A stretch of 32,404 bases of DNA. Source: Chara braunii. Its lineage: Eukaryota > Streptophyta > Charophyceae > Charales > Characeae. The stretch lies in assembly GCA_003427395.1 (NCBI GenBank), contig BFEA01000159.1, positions 1,272,387-1,304,790 on the forward strand. The letters are read 5' to 3'. Shown piece by piece: positions 1 to 8,836 of this stretch. Below the pieces are notes generated by a model. It had not been told where the DNA came from and ran no database searches. It saw only the letters and a list, made by a program, of their open reading frames with translations. The translations under genes were made by a program, and so were the position numbers. Each line of letters opens with the position of its first letter. The first letter of the stretch is position 1.

Positions 1-95
<95 letters not shown>

Positions 96-110
96 AAAAA
101 AAAAAGGGGA
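1..110. repeat. (GA)n microsatellite with A-rich tail
   Basis: Nearly pure GA dinucleotides from the first base to about 92, with one interruption (gaaaga), then an A-rich stretch and gggga. The tract runs off the left edge, so its true length is unknown. No gene overlaps it. Confidence 0.97.
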
Positions 111-118
111 GAGAAGAT

Positions 119-217
119 AAGTCTCTAACCGTGCAGTTGGCCTCACGGTACTTCCATGGGTTGGATTAGCAAAATGGAATGAATCTCTAACGAGACACTG
201 CATGGAACTATACATTG

Positions 218-297
<80 letters not shown>

Positions 298-398
298 GGT
301 AAGTCTCTAACCGTGCAACCATTCTTATGGTACTTCCATCGATCTCATAAGCAAAATCGGATGAATCTACCCCTAAAACATGAAAATATACACTGTCG
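119..398. repeat. Duplicated unit embedded in microsatellites
   Basis: Two diverged direct copies lie at 119-220 and 301-398. Both start with GTCTCTAACCGTGCA (121-135 and 303-317), share GGTACTTCCAT and GCAAAAT, and end in TATACAYTGTCG. The offset is about 180 bp. Each copy is preceded by a GA tract; the first is followed by a GT tract and the second by poly(T). The unit therefore looks duplicated together with its microsatellite. Any peptide read across the simple repeat is an artefact. Confidence 0.8.
221..291. repeat. Compound (TG)n(GA)n microsatellite
   Basis: About 21 TG units (221-262) pass directly into about 14 GA units (263-291). The tract separates the two copies of the 119-398 unit. 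Confidence 0.97.
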
Positions 399-490
399 CA
401 CTTTTTTTTTTTTTTTTTTTAAGAACCAATCCCCCCACCGGTAGTCCACCATGCGCTCACCATGCTGCGTGGGTCGCGTTCAATAAAATT

Positions 491-572
491 GTGCCACGTG
501 GCGCACAAAACGTTTGAACACATTTGAACGGGGGCGTTTGAACGCGAACGCGCGTTCAACGCATTCAAACGG
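491..572. other. Palindrome-rich stretch with a CACGTG core
   Basis: At 491-508 an imperfect palindrome surrounds CACGTG (495-500), the plant G-box sequence. At 511-571 several cgtttgaac/gttcaaacg motifs in both orientations form an imperfect inverted repeat around gaacgcgcgttc. The stretch directly abuts the left break of the gypsy fragment. A regulatory role is only a possibility, because a six-base G-box occurs often by chance. Confidence 0.35.
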
Positions 573-576
573 TCAC

Positions 577-1130
577 ATAGGATGAAAACCCAACCAGTGC
601 TCTCCGATGCATTGAAGCGTTGGATCGAAGTCGTTGAACAATATGACTTTGAACCGCAGTATCTCAAAGTGGAGTACAACAAAGTTGTTGATGCCTTATC
701 GCGCAAACCTGATTGCTCTGGTGCGTTGATTACTGAGTTCGAGCTCGCGGACGATGTCACTCGCTCCTTGGTGGAAGCCTATAGCGAGGACTTGTTCATG
801 TCTGAGATCATACGCAGACTCGAGGTGAAGGACAAGGTAACTTCTGCCGAGTTTGAGTTGGTCAACGGACTGTTGTTCCTTGAGAAGGCAGAGAATAAAC
901 GTCTGTACGTGCCAGATAAAGAGTCCTTGCTTTCTTTATTCTTAGGCGAGTTTCATTATGCCACCGGACATTTTAGCTACAAAAAGACAACAGCCAATCT
1001 GTTGGAGCGGTTCTGGTGGCCCTTGATGATGAGAGACGCAAAGCTGTATGTGGAGACTTGTCAGGTCTGTCAGAGGGACAAGCCACGTACACAGGCTCCT
1101 CTTGGGCTTTTAAAGCCCCTTTCGATTTTG
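577..1130 (+). pseudogene. Ty3/gypsy pol fragment: end of RNase H plus integrase zinc-binding domain
   Basis: The open frame starts abruptly inside the RNase H tail (KTQPVLSDALKRWIEV, then the linker motif VVDALSRKPD). It continues into the integrase N-terminal HHCC zinc finger, with His pair in FHYATGH and Cys pair in ETCQVCQ. Just after PLGLLKPLSI (about 1128) similarity stops and non-coding DNA follows, so the integrase core is missing. RT and the catalytic RNase H part are missing at the left. The ATG at 582 is an internal methionine, not a true start. The sequence closely matches the RNase H tail of the plus-strand element ending near 21034, so both probably belong to one family. It is a doubly truncated retrotransposon relic without internal stops. 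Confidence 0.88.
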
Positions 1131-2259
1131 GTGCAAGCATCACTTACTGGAGTGCATCAGATCACATGCATATTCAAATATTTCACATATTTCACAGATT
1201 CCGATGTCTCACACAAAGTCCAATAGAAAATGAATGAGAACTAGGAAGCTTCAACTCAATCCTCATAACTAGATTAATAGAGAAATCTCGTGAGTTCAAA
1301 ATGTATAGCGTTGAACAAAGTTACAAGTCTTCTTCGGTCAACATGAGTTCCAAGCTCGGCGCTCATCAGCGCCAACTGCCAAACGTTAACAACAACGCTC
1401 AACAAGTAAGTGTGACCATAGCTCACACCTCCCCCTCTCTCGTCTGCCTTCTTCTCTCTCTCCCTCTATGTCTGTTGTCCTGGTGTGCTCCCAATCATCA
1501 TGCATGCACACTCCCTATCACACGAGGATCTATTTTGAATACTACTCACTGAACTCATCTACTAACTATCTCTACTAATGTACTAACTAGCGCTGGCGCA
1601 ACTATGGCTGCCTTCCCTCTAGTCAGCACTCTCTTCACTCTCACATAGCGCTGCTCTTCAACCTAGCGTAGCCCACACATATCTAGCGTCCAAGTGTCAC
1701 GTCACTTCCATACTCTCATGCGAAGTGAGCATCTGTCCAAATGGGAGGCTGGGCAGTCCTTTATAGTGCTGGACTGGCCTGGCGTGTCCTGCATTCAGCC
1801 TCAAGTGTTGGGGACTCTTGCCCAGTACCAGTTGTTGCAAAGTGTATGCCCCCGTATCTTTTCCCATGGTTTGTTGCTGCTTTCGGCCATCGGGCGTGTC
1901 TTTTGGATAACTGGTCTGAATTAGGACTGACTCGTGGGATTATGACTGAACTGAGACTGTGGCCTTTGACTCATTGCCGAACAGACATGACATTTCATCG
2001 AGGAGACATGACCCTAACTCAGCCTTGAAAACTGTGTCCAATACCTGTTCGTGCAGGACCTGTTTGTGACTGTTGAAAACGACTTTTCATTTCATTATGG
2101 ATGCGACATTTGCCTTAGAAACTTTGTCTTTTGGGTTGTTGCTCATGAATTAAGTTCTAGCCGACAGAGCCCCTCGCTGTTGGGGCATTCATCTAGGGTT
2201 TAATTCGTAAAGGCTCTTTTACTCTCGCCGGCCTAATTTCGAAGTTCTGTGAGAAACCC
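1131..2259. other. No gene recognised; possible LTR/3' flank of the minus-strand element
   Basis: I see no credible coding sequence here. Short open frames at 1301-1552 and 1741-2028 have low-complexity or atypical composition. The 3' LTR of the minus-strand retroelement should lie here, because its chromodomain ends at 2260. A purine-rich stretch (minus strand, gcgaggggctc) before TGTCGG near 2170 could mark its polypurine tract and LTR start. No second LTR copy was found to prove this. Confidence 0.4.
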
Positions 2260-2505
2260 TTATCTGTCCACAATATTGACACCTCTTCTTGCTCTTTCAT
2301 AGTAAGATACTATGTTTGGTGCAGTTTCAATTAAATCTTGCCTACTAAACCAGCGGTCTTCACTTCGATCTTGATAGGCAAATCTGACTTTATATTGTTG
2401 TTGAGGTCTACCCATGCGTCCAGTCTAGATAGTACTTTCAACAACGATCTTATCAACATCAAATTTCACATCCATACTTGGAGGAATTGCTGCCCTTCGA
2501 CTGAG
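2260..2505 (-). pseudogene. Chromodomain (integrase C-terminal extension)
   Basis: In a frame different from the preceding GPY/F part, the minus strand reads FDVDKIVVES, an internal stop, then GRPQQQYKVRF, DRWFSRQDLIETAPNIVSYYERARRG, ending at a TAA at 2260-2262. The pattern matches a chromodomain: aromatic Y-x-V-x-F, a W in the third strand and a C-terminal helix. In chromoviruses this domain binds modified histones and steers integration into heterochromatin. A frameshift between 2512 and 2500 and one in-frame stop (about 2432) disable it. The first aromatic cage position is F (FDVDKI) where Y or F is usual. Confidence 0.78.
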
Positions 2506-2511
2506 AAACAA

Positions 2512-3208
2512 TTAATTAGTTACACAAGGTAAGAACTTTGACGCGTGGAACACCGGGTAGGTATGCAAGTGTAGAGGTATCTCAATAACGTAAGAGGGTC
2601 CATCTACATCCCCTATCACATCCAATACTTGCCATAGTCCTCTGTAGGCAAGTAATAATGTTTTAGATATGTTCTCCTTTGGGATAAACTCCTTAGATTT
2701 TACCCAAACCAGATCACCTACAACAAACTGAGAAGGTCTGCTGTGCTTATTGACCTGTTCAATCATTTGATGTTGCACTTTAATTATGTTCTTCTTTAAC
2801 TTTTTAAAACCTTTCTAATATTGCATTGCAAACTCTCTAGTCCCTGACGGAAGTTTATGTGCTCTATCCGGGTTTAAGCAGTCTATAGGTCTGCGAGGAT
2901 TCCATCCCAAATGTAACTCCAACGAAAATCTGCAAGTAGACAAATGCACATAGTTATTATAGGCACTAGCAACTTTGGGCAAATGTTCATCCCAATGCAT
3001 CTGATCGGGACGAATGTACATAGGAAGTGTCTGTTGCAAAATCTTGTTCATTTGCTCAGTCTGCTCATTTGTCTGAGGGTGTCGGCCTGATGACATTGTC
3101 AGCCTAGAGCCATAGACACTCATTAGTTGTTGCCAATGTTCACTAGTGAATCAAGAGTCTCTATCACTAATGATAGTGAAGGGATGACCGTAGTCTTTTA
3201 CCCAGTGG
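2512..3208 (-). pseudogene. Integrase core (C-terminal half) and GPY/F domain
   Basis: The minus strand begins after the insertion with HWVKDYGHPFTIISDRDS, containing the second catalytic Asp of the DDE core. An in-frame TGA follows where related elements have Arg (CGA to TGA fits deamination). Then come FTSEHWQQL, the GRHPQTNEQTEQMN block (E is the third catalytic residue) and the GPY/F-like module around WQVLDVIGDVDGPSYVIEIP. A further stop (TAG, about 2815) sits where Gln is likely. The frame otherwise stays the same through both stops. It joins to the 4003-4336 part once the TTAA element is removed. Confidence 0.88.
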
Positions 3209-3212
3209 TTAA

Positions 3213-3998
3213 ACCTCCACTCCCCCCGACAGCCTGAAGTCGGCTTTCCGGGGAGTTAGGGCCGGAAATGGAGGGGGGTTGGCGACCACTTGCCAGAGAG
3301 GGAAAAAAAATGAAGACAAAAGAAAAAGAAAAAGTATGTTAGTGGTTGGTTTTCTTTTTCGTTTTTTTCAGTACAAAACAAAAACGAAACGGGAGGGCTA
3401 CAACAATCAGTAAAACATGGCAGTACAAAAACGAAAAAGAAAAAATGAAAAAACAACAACAAAAGCAACGACTCTCTGGTCCTAAAAGCAGCTGGATACA
3501 GAGTCTTGAGTACACGTGAGACTCAACTGTCTGTGAAAAGTGCGTGTAGGCTGTCTGTGGAAAGCGTCCTGCCTCTAGCTGGCAGGACACTACAACTAGA
3601 TTCGAAGGAAAAAACAAAAACCAGAAAAAATAAAAAAAAGGAACTAGCTATGATTTTGGGCAGGTGCATTCCTAGAAGCACTACTGCGAGCACGCCACCT
3701 TCGTGGCTTTCCCCGACGTCCTTCCCTTTCAACCCTGTTTTGGTTTTCAAAAGAAAAAAATAAAACAAAAAAAAATAAAAAACGAAAGTAGCAATGATTG
3801 TGGGCAGATACATTCCCGAAAGCATTGGTGTGAGCACACAACCTTCATGGCTTTCCCCTAGGTCATGTCCTGTGTTTTTTTTTTTTTTTTTTGCAACAAT
3901 TAAACGCGTCCCACACTGTACTATCGGTAGGCCAACAGTAGATTGCAAAAATTGGCTACCGGTCCCTCTGACTTTAGAACATCGGGGGTAGCGGTGGT
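3213..3998. mobile_element. Non-autonomous DNA element with TTAA target duplication
   Basis: The element is bounded by TTAA at 3209-3212 and 3999-4002. Its ends are inverted: ACCTCCACTCCCCCCGA at the left and ACCACCGCTACCCCCGA as the reverse complement of the right end (14 of 17 positions equal, 22 of 32 without gaps). It interrupts the integrase frame of the chromovirus; removing 786 bp plus one TTAA restores continuity. Inside there is no transposase frame, only A-rich and T-rich tracts and an internal duplication (3641-3722 versus 3783-3866, offset about 143 bp). TTAA duplication is the hallmark of piggyBac-type transposons, but the ACC ends differ from the familiar CCC/CCY termini, so family assignment is inference. 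Confidence 0.85.
3641..3866. repeat. Internal tandem duplication of the TTAA element
   Basis: Two copies of about 80 bp share ATGATTNTGGGCAG, a CATTCC core, GAGCAC and TTCNTGGCTTTCCCC, at 3649-3722 and 3793-3866. A-rich tracts separate them. The duplication lies inside the non-autonomous element and shows no coding potential. Confidence 0.7.
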
Positions 3999-4002
3999 TT
4001 AA

Positions 4003-4336
4003 AGAATTCTCGAATTACTAAGTTAGTTTTAGCTTCCGCAGACAATGCTAAAAAACAACAAACTTGATGAATCTATCAACGATTACCATAACTTGGCTTT
4101 TTCCATTCATGCTTTAAAGTGCTTTTCACCTTAGTGTCCATGAAATATATGGACAAAGAGTCTCCAGGACCTGTTGGGATAGGCAAGGGCTTCAATAGAC
4201 CAAGGGGGGGCTGCGTGGTGCTTTTATTCTGTTGGCACACTTGACAGTCTTGCACATATGCAATACAATCAGATTTCATTTGAGGCCAAATATAAGAATG
4301 CAAGAGATTAGCGTACGAAATGGTCTTTGGTATCAT
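4003..4336 (-). pseudogene. Integrase zinc finger and start of core
   Basis: The minus strand shows YIWPQMKSDCIAYVQDCQVCQQNK (Cys pair of the HHCC finger), PPLGLLKPLPIPTGPG and the first core strand with FMDTKVKS (first catalytic Asp). After 4080 the frame breaks: VMVIVDRFIKFVVF continues in a second frame and LSAEAKTNLVIREFF in a third, up to the insertion. Two small frameshifts are therefore present in addition to the insertion. The His pair (ECHDTKDH, about 4330) is in yet another frame shared with the RNase H end. Confidence 0.85.
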
Positions 4337-5606
4337 GACATTCCCCTGAGATTACATTTTTGATATCTTCTTTGTTTGGGATACAAAGCCTATCATGCAC
4401 ATCAGTTCTTTCAAACAACAGTCCTTGGGTTACTCGATAGTTAGGAAACTCTTGTGACGTTTCTTGAACACGTTTCAGCATAGCGCCATAAACAGGATCA
4501 GTGGAATAAACATTTTTTATCTTATCTTGTATATTGGTGCCTATGTCTAAATACGTTACAATAGCACTGAAAAAATCAGATCTTCGACTCAATGCGTCAG
4601 CAACAACGTTATACTTACCCTTTACAAGCTTTTGTTTAAAATCGTAATGATCGATTTCCACAGCCCACCTGGTCAGTTTATGTGTCATTCGGGTCAGACT
4701 CTGCGTATTTAACCAGCGAAGTATGTCATGATTTGAGTACACCTTGAAGTGGCGACCTAGAAGATTATGATGCTAATGATCCAAAACTTCCCGGAGTGCG
4801 TATAACTCTCTTTCATACGTAGAAGTGGCGACTTTCTCACTAGGCAGTGGTCGAGACATAAACTCGATAAACCTGTATTCATTCTCGTCATCTTGATGGA
4901 GTACAACGCCTATCCCGTACTGACTGGCGTCGGTAGTAACAACAAAGGGCAAAGAAGGATCAACAACTTTCAAAATCAGATAGTTAATCAAACATTTCTT
5001 TAGACGTTTAAATGAAAACGTACAATCTTGGTCCCACTTCCAGATCGTTTCCTTCTTCAATAGTCTGCAAAGGGGAGCAACAATTATCGTAAAGTGTCTT
5101 ACGAATTTACGATAGTAGTTAGCCAATCCAAGGAACGATCGTAGTTCCGTCAATTTACGTGGATTGGACCAATCTCGAATAGCTGCAATTTTTGCGTCTT
5201 TCGGTTTGATACCGTCCCCGTCTATAACGTGTCCCAAATACAACACCTGACACTTTGTCCACTCACACTTCTTGGGGTTTAACTTCAACTTTGCCTCGCG
5301 CAATTTATTTAACACATGTCGAAGGTGCTCACAATGTTCACTTTGACTTTTACTTAAAATAAAAATATCATCTAAATATGTAACAATGAATTTATCAAGC
5401 CATTCACGAAAAAGTTTATTCATCGTCCGCTGGAAAGTTGCAAGTGCATTAGTAAGACCAAAGGGCAACACAATAAACTCATAGTGTCCATACCTTGTAC
5501 GAAAGACAGTCTTATATTGGTCTTCTAGTTCTACCTCAATCTGATGGTAGCCAGACTTCAGGTCAATTTTCGTAAAGTACCTGCTACCTTGAACTCGATC
5601 CAACAA
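4308..5606 (-). pseudogene. Reverse transcriptase palm and RNase H
   Basis: The RT motifs are present in order: FTKIDLKSGYHQI (motif A Asp), LPFGLTNALATFQ, TYLDDIFILS (YLDD catalytic pair), LGHVIDGDGI, FLGLANYYRKF. RNase H follows with TTDASQYGIG (first Asp) and STYERELYAL (Glu). A TAG at 4773 replaces the Trp normally found in this position (DHW-x-HYLLG). Beyond it, in the same frame, the motif usually written S/T-D-H reads SNHDILRWL, so a catalytic Asp appears changed to Asn. The linker VVADALSRRSDF then leads into integrase (to 4308). The RT palm itself looks intact; RNase H is disabled. Confidence 0.92.
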
Positions 5607-5971
5607 ATCATCGATCTTGCGTAATGGCTCGACATTTTTAATAGTTATATCATTTACCTTCTATAATGAATACACATGTGGACCCCGCCATCTTTCTTCG
5701 GCACAAATAACGCTAGCACAACAGGTCTAATTCATCCCTTTTCCAGCATTTCATCGAGCTGGGTTCGCAGTTCATCCAATTCTTTGTGTGACATTCTGTA
5801 AATCGGACCCTTGGAAATCTGGTGTCCAGGAATAATTTCAATGCAATGTTTGATTGGTCGTTCCACCACACCGTTTGGGGTCTCTGCCATATCTGCGAAT
5901 TCTTTCAGAATTTTCTCAACTTCTGGGGATTTTGCCTCTTCCTTATCTTCACCTTCCTTGACGGCGCACAT
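5607..5971 (-). pseudogene. RT N-terminal segment, broken
   Basis: The 79-residue frame (5971-5732) contains the gypsy entry motif GHQISKGPIYRMSHKELDELRTQLDEML. The stop after EKG is a TGA where Trp (EKGW) is expected. Beyond it the frame gives FVPKKDGGVHMCIHYRR, a short version of the usual fingers region that lacks about eight residues before it. The next stretch (ITIKNVEPLRKIDDLLDRVQG) is in another frame and joins the main RT frame. At least one stop, one deletion and one frameshift are present. Confidence 0.82.
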
Positions 5972-6049
5972 ATGCTACAAATACTTGATCGTATAGATTA
6001 TACTTCTTTACATGGTGGGCGAACACGGGGACACTTATACAAGAATGAG

Positions 6050-6673
6050 CTAAGTTGCTTTCCTTACCGGATTCATGAAATAGGCAGATTTTCTTCTTCC
6101 ACCTTGCGGACTAGGGAGCCAACATTCATCGTCCCTTAGCTTCACATCCGCATCTGCAGCTTCCCCCCAATTTGTACCTAAGAGAATGTCAAAAGGGAGA
6201 CTATCTTCCACCAAGGGAGCCAGAGAGTGGAAAACGCATTCCACTTTCCCCTCTGCTTCGAGCCGAAAGTATGTCTGAATCCCCTCAACATATATATCCA
6301 ATACAATCTCACTACTGTTCGCTAATTTACTTACTACGAGCTCTTCCAACTGTTTTACCTTTGGTCTGAGATGCAACTTTTGCAGACCTTTCTTACTAAT
6401 ATAGTTGCGTGTTGACCCACTGTCAATCATACCGCCTACCCTTACTTTATTAACTTCTAAATCTGCGATAATTAGCTTCCATTTCTGTTTTTTCATTTCG
6501 ACCCAGGTTTTGCGACGAGTGGCCAACTCATCACCCATGCCTACGAGGGATCCACCTAGAGGGGTACATACACTAACTACCTCTGGATAACTGACTACGT
6601 GGGGATCACTTATCTCTTGAGTTTCTGTCACGGGAACCTTCGAATGGGAGGATGCAAGTCTGCTTGCATCCAA
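6050..6673 (-). pseudogene. Aspartic protease (retropepsin) region
   Basis: The 207-codon open frame contains the retropepsin active-site segment VRVGGMIDSGSTRNYIS (catalytic triplet D-S-G, about residues 83-85). The second conserved block is LPFDILLGTNW (about residue 165). The first 80 residues are the gag-protease linker. The enzyme would cut the Gag-Pol polyprotein during particle maturation. It is open over its whole length, but gag upstream (7176-6703) is in another frame and broken, so the element is not functional. The ATG at 6673 is likely an internal methionine. Confidence 0.88.
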
Positions 6674-6702
6674 AGTTCTTGTAGAGGAAACTGAAACCCC
6701 TA

Positions 6703-7960
6703 CTAGTTATTCCCTTTTGGTTGTTTGTAGTCTGGGCAGAAGGAAACGATGTGGTTAGGGTCACCATATTTAAGGCATTGATCTGCGATTTTTCTATCTG
6801 GCTTAACTTTTTTTGTAATTCCTAGCTTTTCCCAAGCTCTGCCTTCGGGCAAGCCAGGATGGGGTGGATACAGACGATCCCAGTTCCCATTCCACGTGCC
6901 TCTTCCTCTTCCCCATGTGGAGTTGGGTTCTTGGCCACCTTGGGAGGTACTATTGCCCTTTCCTCCCACGTAGTAGCTTCCTTCGCCACCACCCCTCTGG
7001 GTGCCGGACCCTCTTCCTCCACGACCGCGGCCTCCTCTTCCTTTGCCACAACCTCTTCCTTGTCGCCCTCCCCCGCGGGCTGCAACGATCGTGTAGTCCC
7101 CCTCCTGAACTATCGATCCGTTGTGTGCATCTCCCTCCAGACCATAGTCTATCTGATCATAGGAGAAAGTTTTCAAAGGTCAGAAGAAGGTTGTCTTTCC
7201 CAATAATACTTCCTGAGATGGTATGGTTTTGTCATTTCTTGCCAGCTTGGAGATCTTTCCAGTAATAGCATAGTTTGCCTTCGCCAAGAAACGGGCATGA
7301 TTTAATGCGATCTTGCTGAACTTCTCATAAGTCATCCCCTCTTTTTTGGTGCGGGGATATAGTTGAGTACGGAGAGGGTCGGGTAGTGTTCTAGCAAAGT
7401 TGTTAAGAATCTGCGTCGGAGTGAGTCCATGTTCAACACATTGCAGAAGTCCGTCAATGGTAGATTTGAGTGCAAAAACACTTTTTCATTTCCTATCTGC
7501 GATATTCAAGATTAACATTTCAGTTCTCCGGGCTAAGTTTTTATCTTCAAACCGTTCTCGGACCGCTTTAAATAAATCTTCAATATGAGTTTGTTACGAA
7601 TACTCTACCATAGACTGGCAATTAGCTTCCTTCTATAGGGAAATTGCAAAACTCATTGTATCTCTGGCCATACACGGACTAGCCATAGGACTCAACCGCT
7701 GCAATCCAATGCAAAACACTTTCTTTTTTTTTGCCGGTGTATGTTCACGACACCTTTACCTTTACCTTCCTGACTTCCCCTGCATCTTTTTGTAGCACGC
7801 CCTTTTTCTTCTTATCTCCGTCTCCACCACCATTTTCATCTTCTCCGTCTCCTCCGCCGCTACTTACCAATTTATCAATCACGGCGGATGTTAAAGTTTT
7901 ACTGATCTTCTCATCTAATTTTACGATGTATCCTTCTTAGATTTTGTTTAGATTCTTCTT
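6703..7960 (-). pseudogene. Gag polyprotein, broken; zinc knuckle lacks one Cys
   Basis: The N-terminal capsid-like part is readable in pieces: VLHWIAAVESYG (about 7700), EDLFKAVRERFEDKNLARRTEMLIL (about 7540), ILNNFARTLPDPLRTQLYP and EKFSKIALNHARFLAKANYAI (about 7300). Several stops fall between them. The open C-terminal frame 7176-6703 has a Gly/Arg-rich stretch (RGGRGRGGRGSG) and one zinc knuckle, QCLKYGDPNHIVSFC. The spacing is C-x2-Y-x4-H-x4-C, so the second Cys is Tyr and zinc binding is doubtful. Gag packages the element RNA. The acidic Asp/Gly-rich segment at 7860-7800 is low complexity. Confidence 0.82.
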
Positions 7961-8146
7961 CTTTCCTTTATTCTTTCTTGGTAGCACCCGTTCGTTTTGA
8001 ATGAACGGGCATATGGGTCTCACTCCACTACTCTTGAAACGTGCAAAACGAGAGTGAATCGTCCGCTAGAACCTGGAAAGATACACCGCCATGATTTTGT
8101 CTTTTGCGCACGTTGAAAATAGTGGAGCGACGTCCTATAACTGTGC

Positions 8147-8203
8147 TAGACTGTTCCGTCGGACTTCCACCGACTCATCAGGAGGCTGTGCCCGGACAGT
8201 CTA
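8147..8203 (-). ncRNA. Type III hammerhead ribozyme (core mutation)
   Basis: On the minus strand the order is UAGACUGU (stem III), C (cleavage position), stem I GGGC-ACA-GCCU, the invariant box CUGAUGA, stem II GUCGG/CCGAC with a 7-nt loop, then GGAA and ACAGUCUA pairing back in stem III (8 bp). All three helices form. The second conserved box should be GAAA but reads GGAA, so self-cleavage is probably impaired. The base next to the cleavage site in stem I is a C-C mismatch. Hammerheads process RNA circles or concatemers in viroid-like RNAs, retrozymes and Penelope-like elements. A second, damaged relative lies at 12931-12997. Confidence 0.82.
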
Positions 8204-8220
8204 TCCACGGATGGGCAAAA

Positions 8221-8259
8221 GCCGAATGAATCAGCCGCCACTGGGCGGCTACATTCGGG
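8221..8259. other. Nested stem-loop
   Basis: An inner perfect stem AGCCGCC/GGCGGCT (8233-8239, 8244-8250) with a four-base loop is enclosed by GCCGAATG/CATTCGGG (8221-8228, 8252-8259, one mismatch). It lies 18 bp from the hammerhead and next to the T-rich tract, so it may belong to the same RNA unit. Confidence 0.75.
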
Positions 8260-8274
8260 GCACAAGTTATTCTC

Positions 8275-8307
8275 TTTTTTTTTTTTTTTTTTTTTTAGAT
8301 TTTTTTT

Positions 8308-8363
<56 letters not shown>
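8275..8363. repeat. Long poly(T) tract
   Basis: About 85 T with two short interruptions (agat, gg). On the minus strand it would be a poly(A) of unusual length. It could mark a retroposed RNA tail or be an expanded homopolymer. Confidence 0.95.
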
Positions 8364-8365
<2 letters not shown>

Positions 8366-8682
8366 TGTGTACTCGAGTGGTGCGCCCGTTCGCTTAAGCA
8401 AACGGGACGTTTCGTTTTTGCGGCGATGTACCTGACACAGGTCGCGTCCAAGTGCAGATGTTGCAGGGACACCTACTTATGGCAGCCAAGCGTTCATGGG
8501 GACATTGTTTTTTTGTCCTTAGATGTTGACTCTTCCGACTACGCGCCTGTATCGGCGCTTATTACTGTGCATGATACGGGCACACACAGAAAAGAAGACC
8601 TTGTTGAGCTTGACTCTAGTTCGATCATGTGAGATGATTGTGCGGGTCTGACAAAGAGCAACCCAGACAAAGGTGGGAAATG

Positions 8683-8683
8683 G

Positions 8684-8720
<37 letters not shown>
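8683..8720. repeat. Poly(A) tract
   Basis: An uninterrupted run of about 38 A on the plus strand, ending at cccacag. The flanking DNA (8407-8682 and 8721-8830) holds no recognisable gene. A retroposon tail is possible, but no SINE or LINE body is evident upstream. Confidence 0.95.
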
Positions 8721-8722
<2 letters not shown>

Positions 8723-8836
8723 CACAGAACATTCGCGAATCTAATCGCGACGCAGGGCTATATGCATGGGTAGAAGCATTTGGACTCTGAGTTGACAACA
8801 TACTGTTGAACTTCAATAGTCTTCTCTACTTGGTGT

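Larger units (their letters stand above)
2260..7960 (-). mobile_element. Decayed Ty3/gypsy chromovirus, minus strand
   Basis: Reading right to left the order is gag (about 7960-6703), aspartic protease (6673-6050), reverse transcriptase (5971-about 5000), RNase H (about 5000-4600), integrase (4600-2512) and a chromodomain (2505-2260). That is the classical chromovirus order. The body is broken by several stops and frameshifts and by a 786-bp insertion at 3213-3998. No LTR pair could be defined. The 5' side ends near a hammerhead-bearing segment at 7987-8406. The element is non-functional as it stands. The parts are annotated separately. Confidence 0.92.
7987..8406. mobile_element. Possible small element bounded by similar hairpins, containing a hammerhead ribozyme
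   Basis: The left hairpin (7987-8009, arms CCCGTTC/GAACGGG) and the right hairpin (8385-8406, arms CCCGTT/AACGGG around GCTTAAGC) share the outer sequence CCCGTTCG...AACGGG. Between them, on the minus strand, are a T/A-rich tract, a nested hairpin (8221-8259) and a type III hammerhead (8147-8203). The left hairpin sits close to the 5' end of the dead gag gene. Small hammerhead-bearing retroelements are known in plants (retrozymes), but I cannot define LTRs, a primer site or target duplication here. The boundaries are inferred from the hairpins only. Confidence 0.35.

Noticed and set aside
202-444. Open frame with VCVCVC and ERERER peptides
   Set aside because: Translation of GT and GA microsatellites; no independent coding evidence.
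1350-1385. CTGATGAG on the minus strand (ggcgctcatcagcgcc palindrome), possible hammerhead
   Set aside because: No acceptable stem II followed by GAAA and no stem III partner; the motif is explained by the palindrome.
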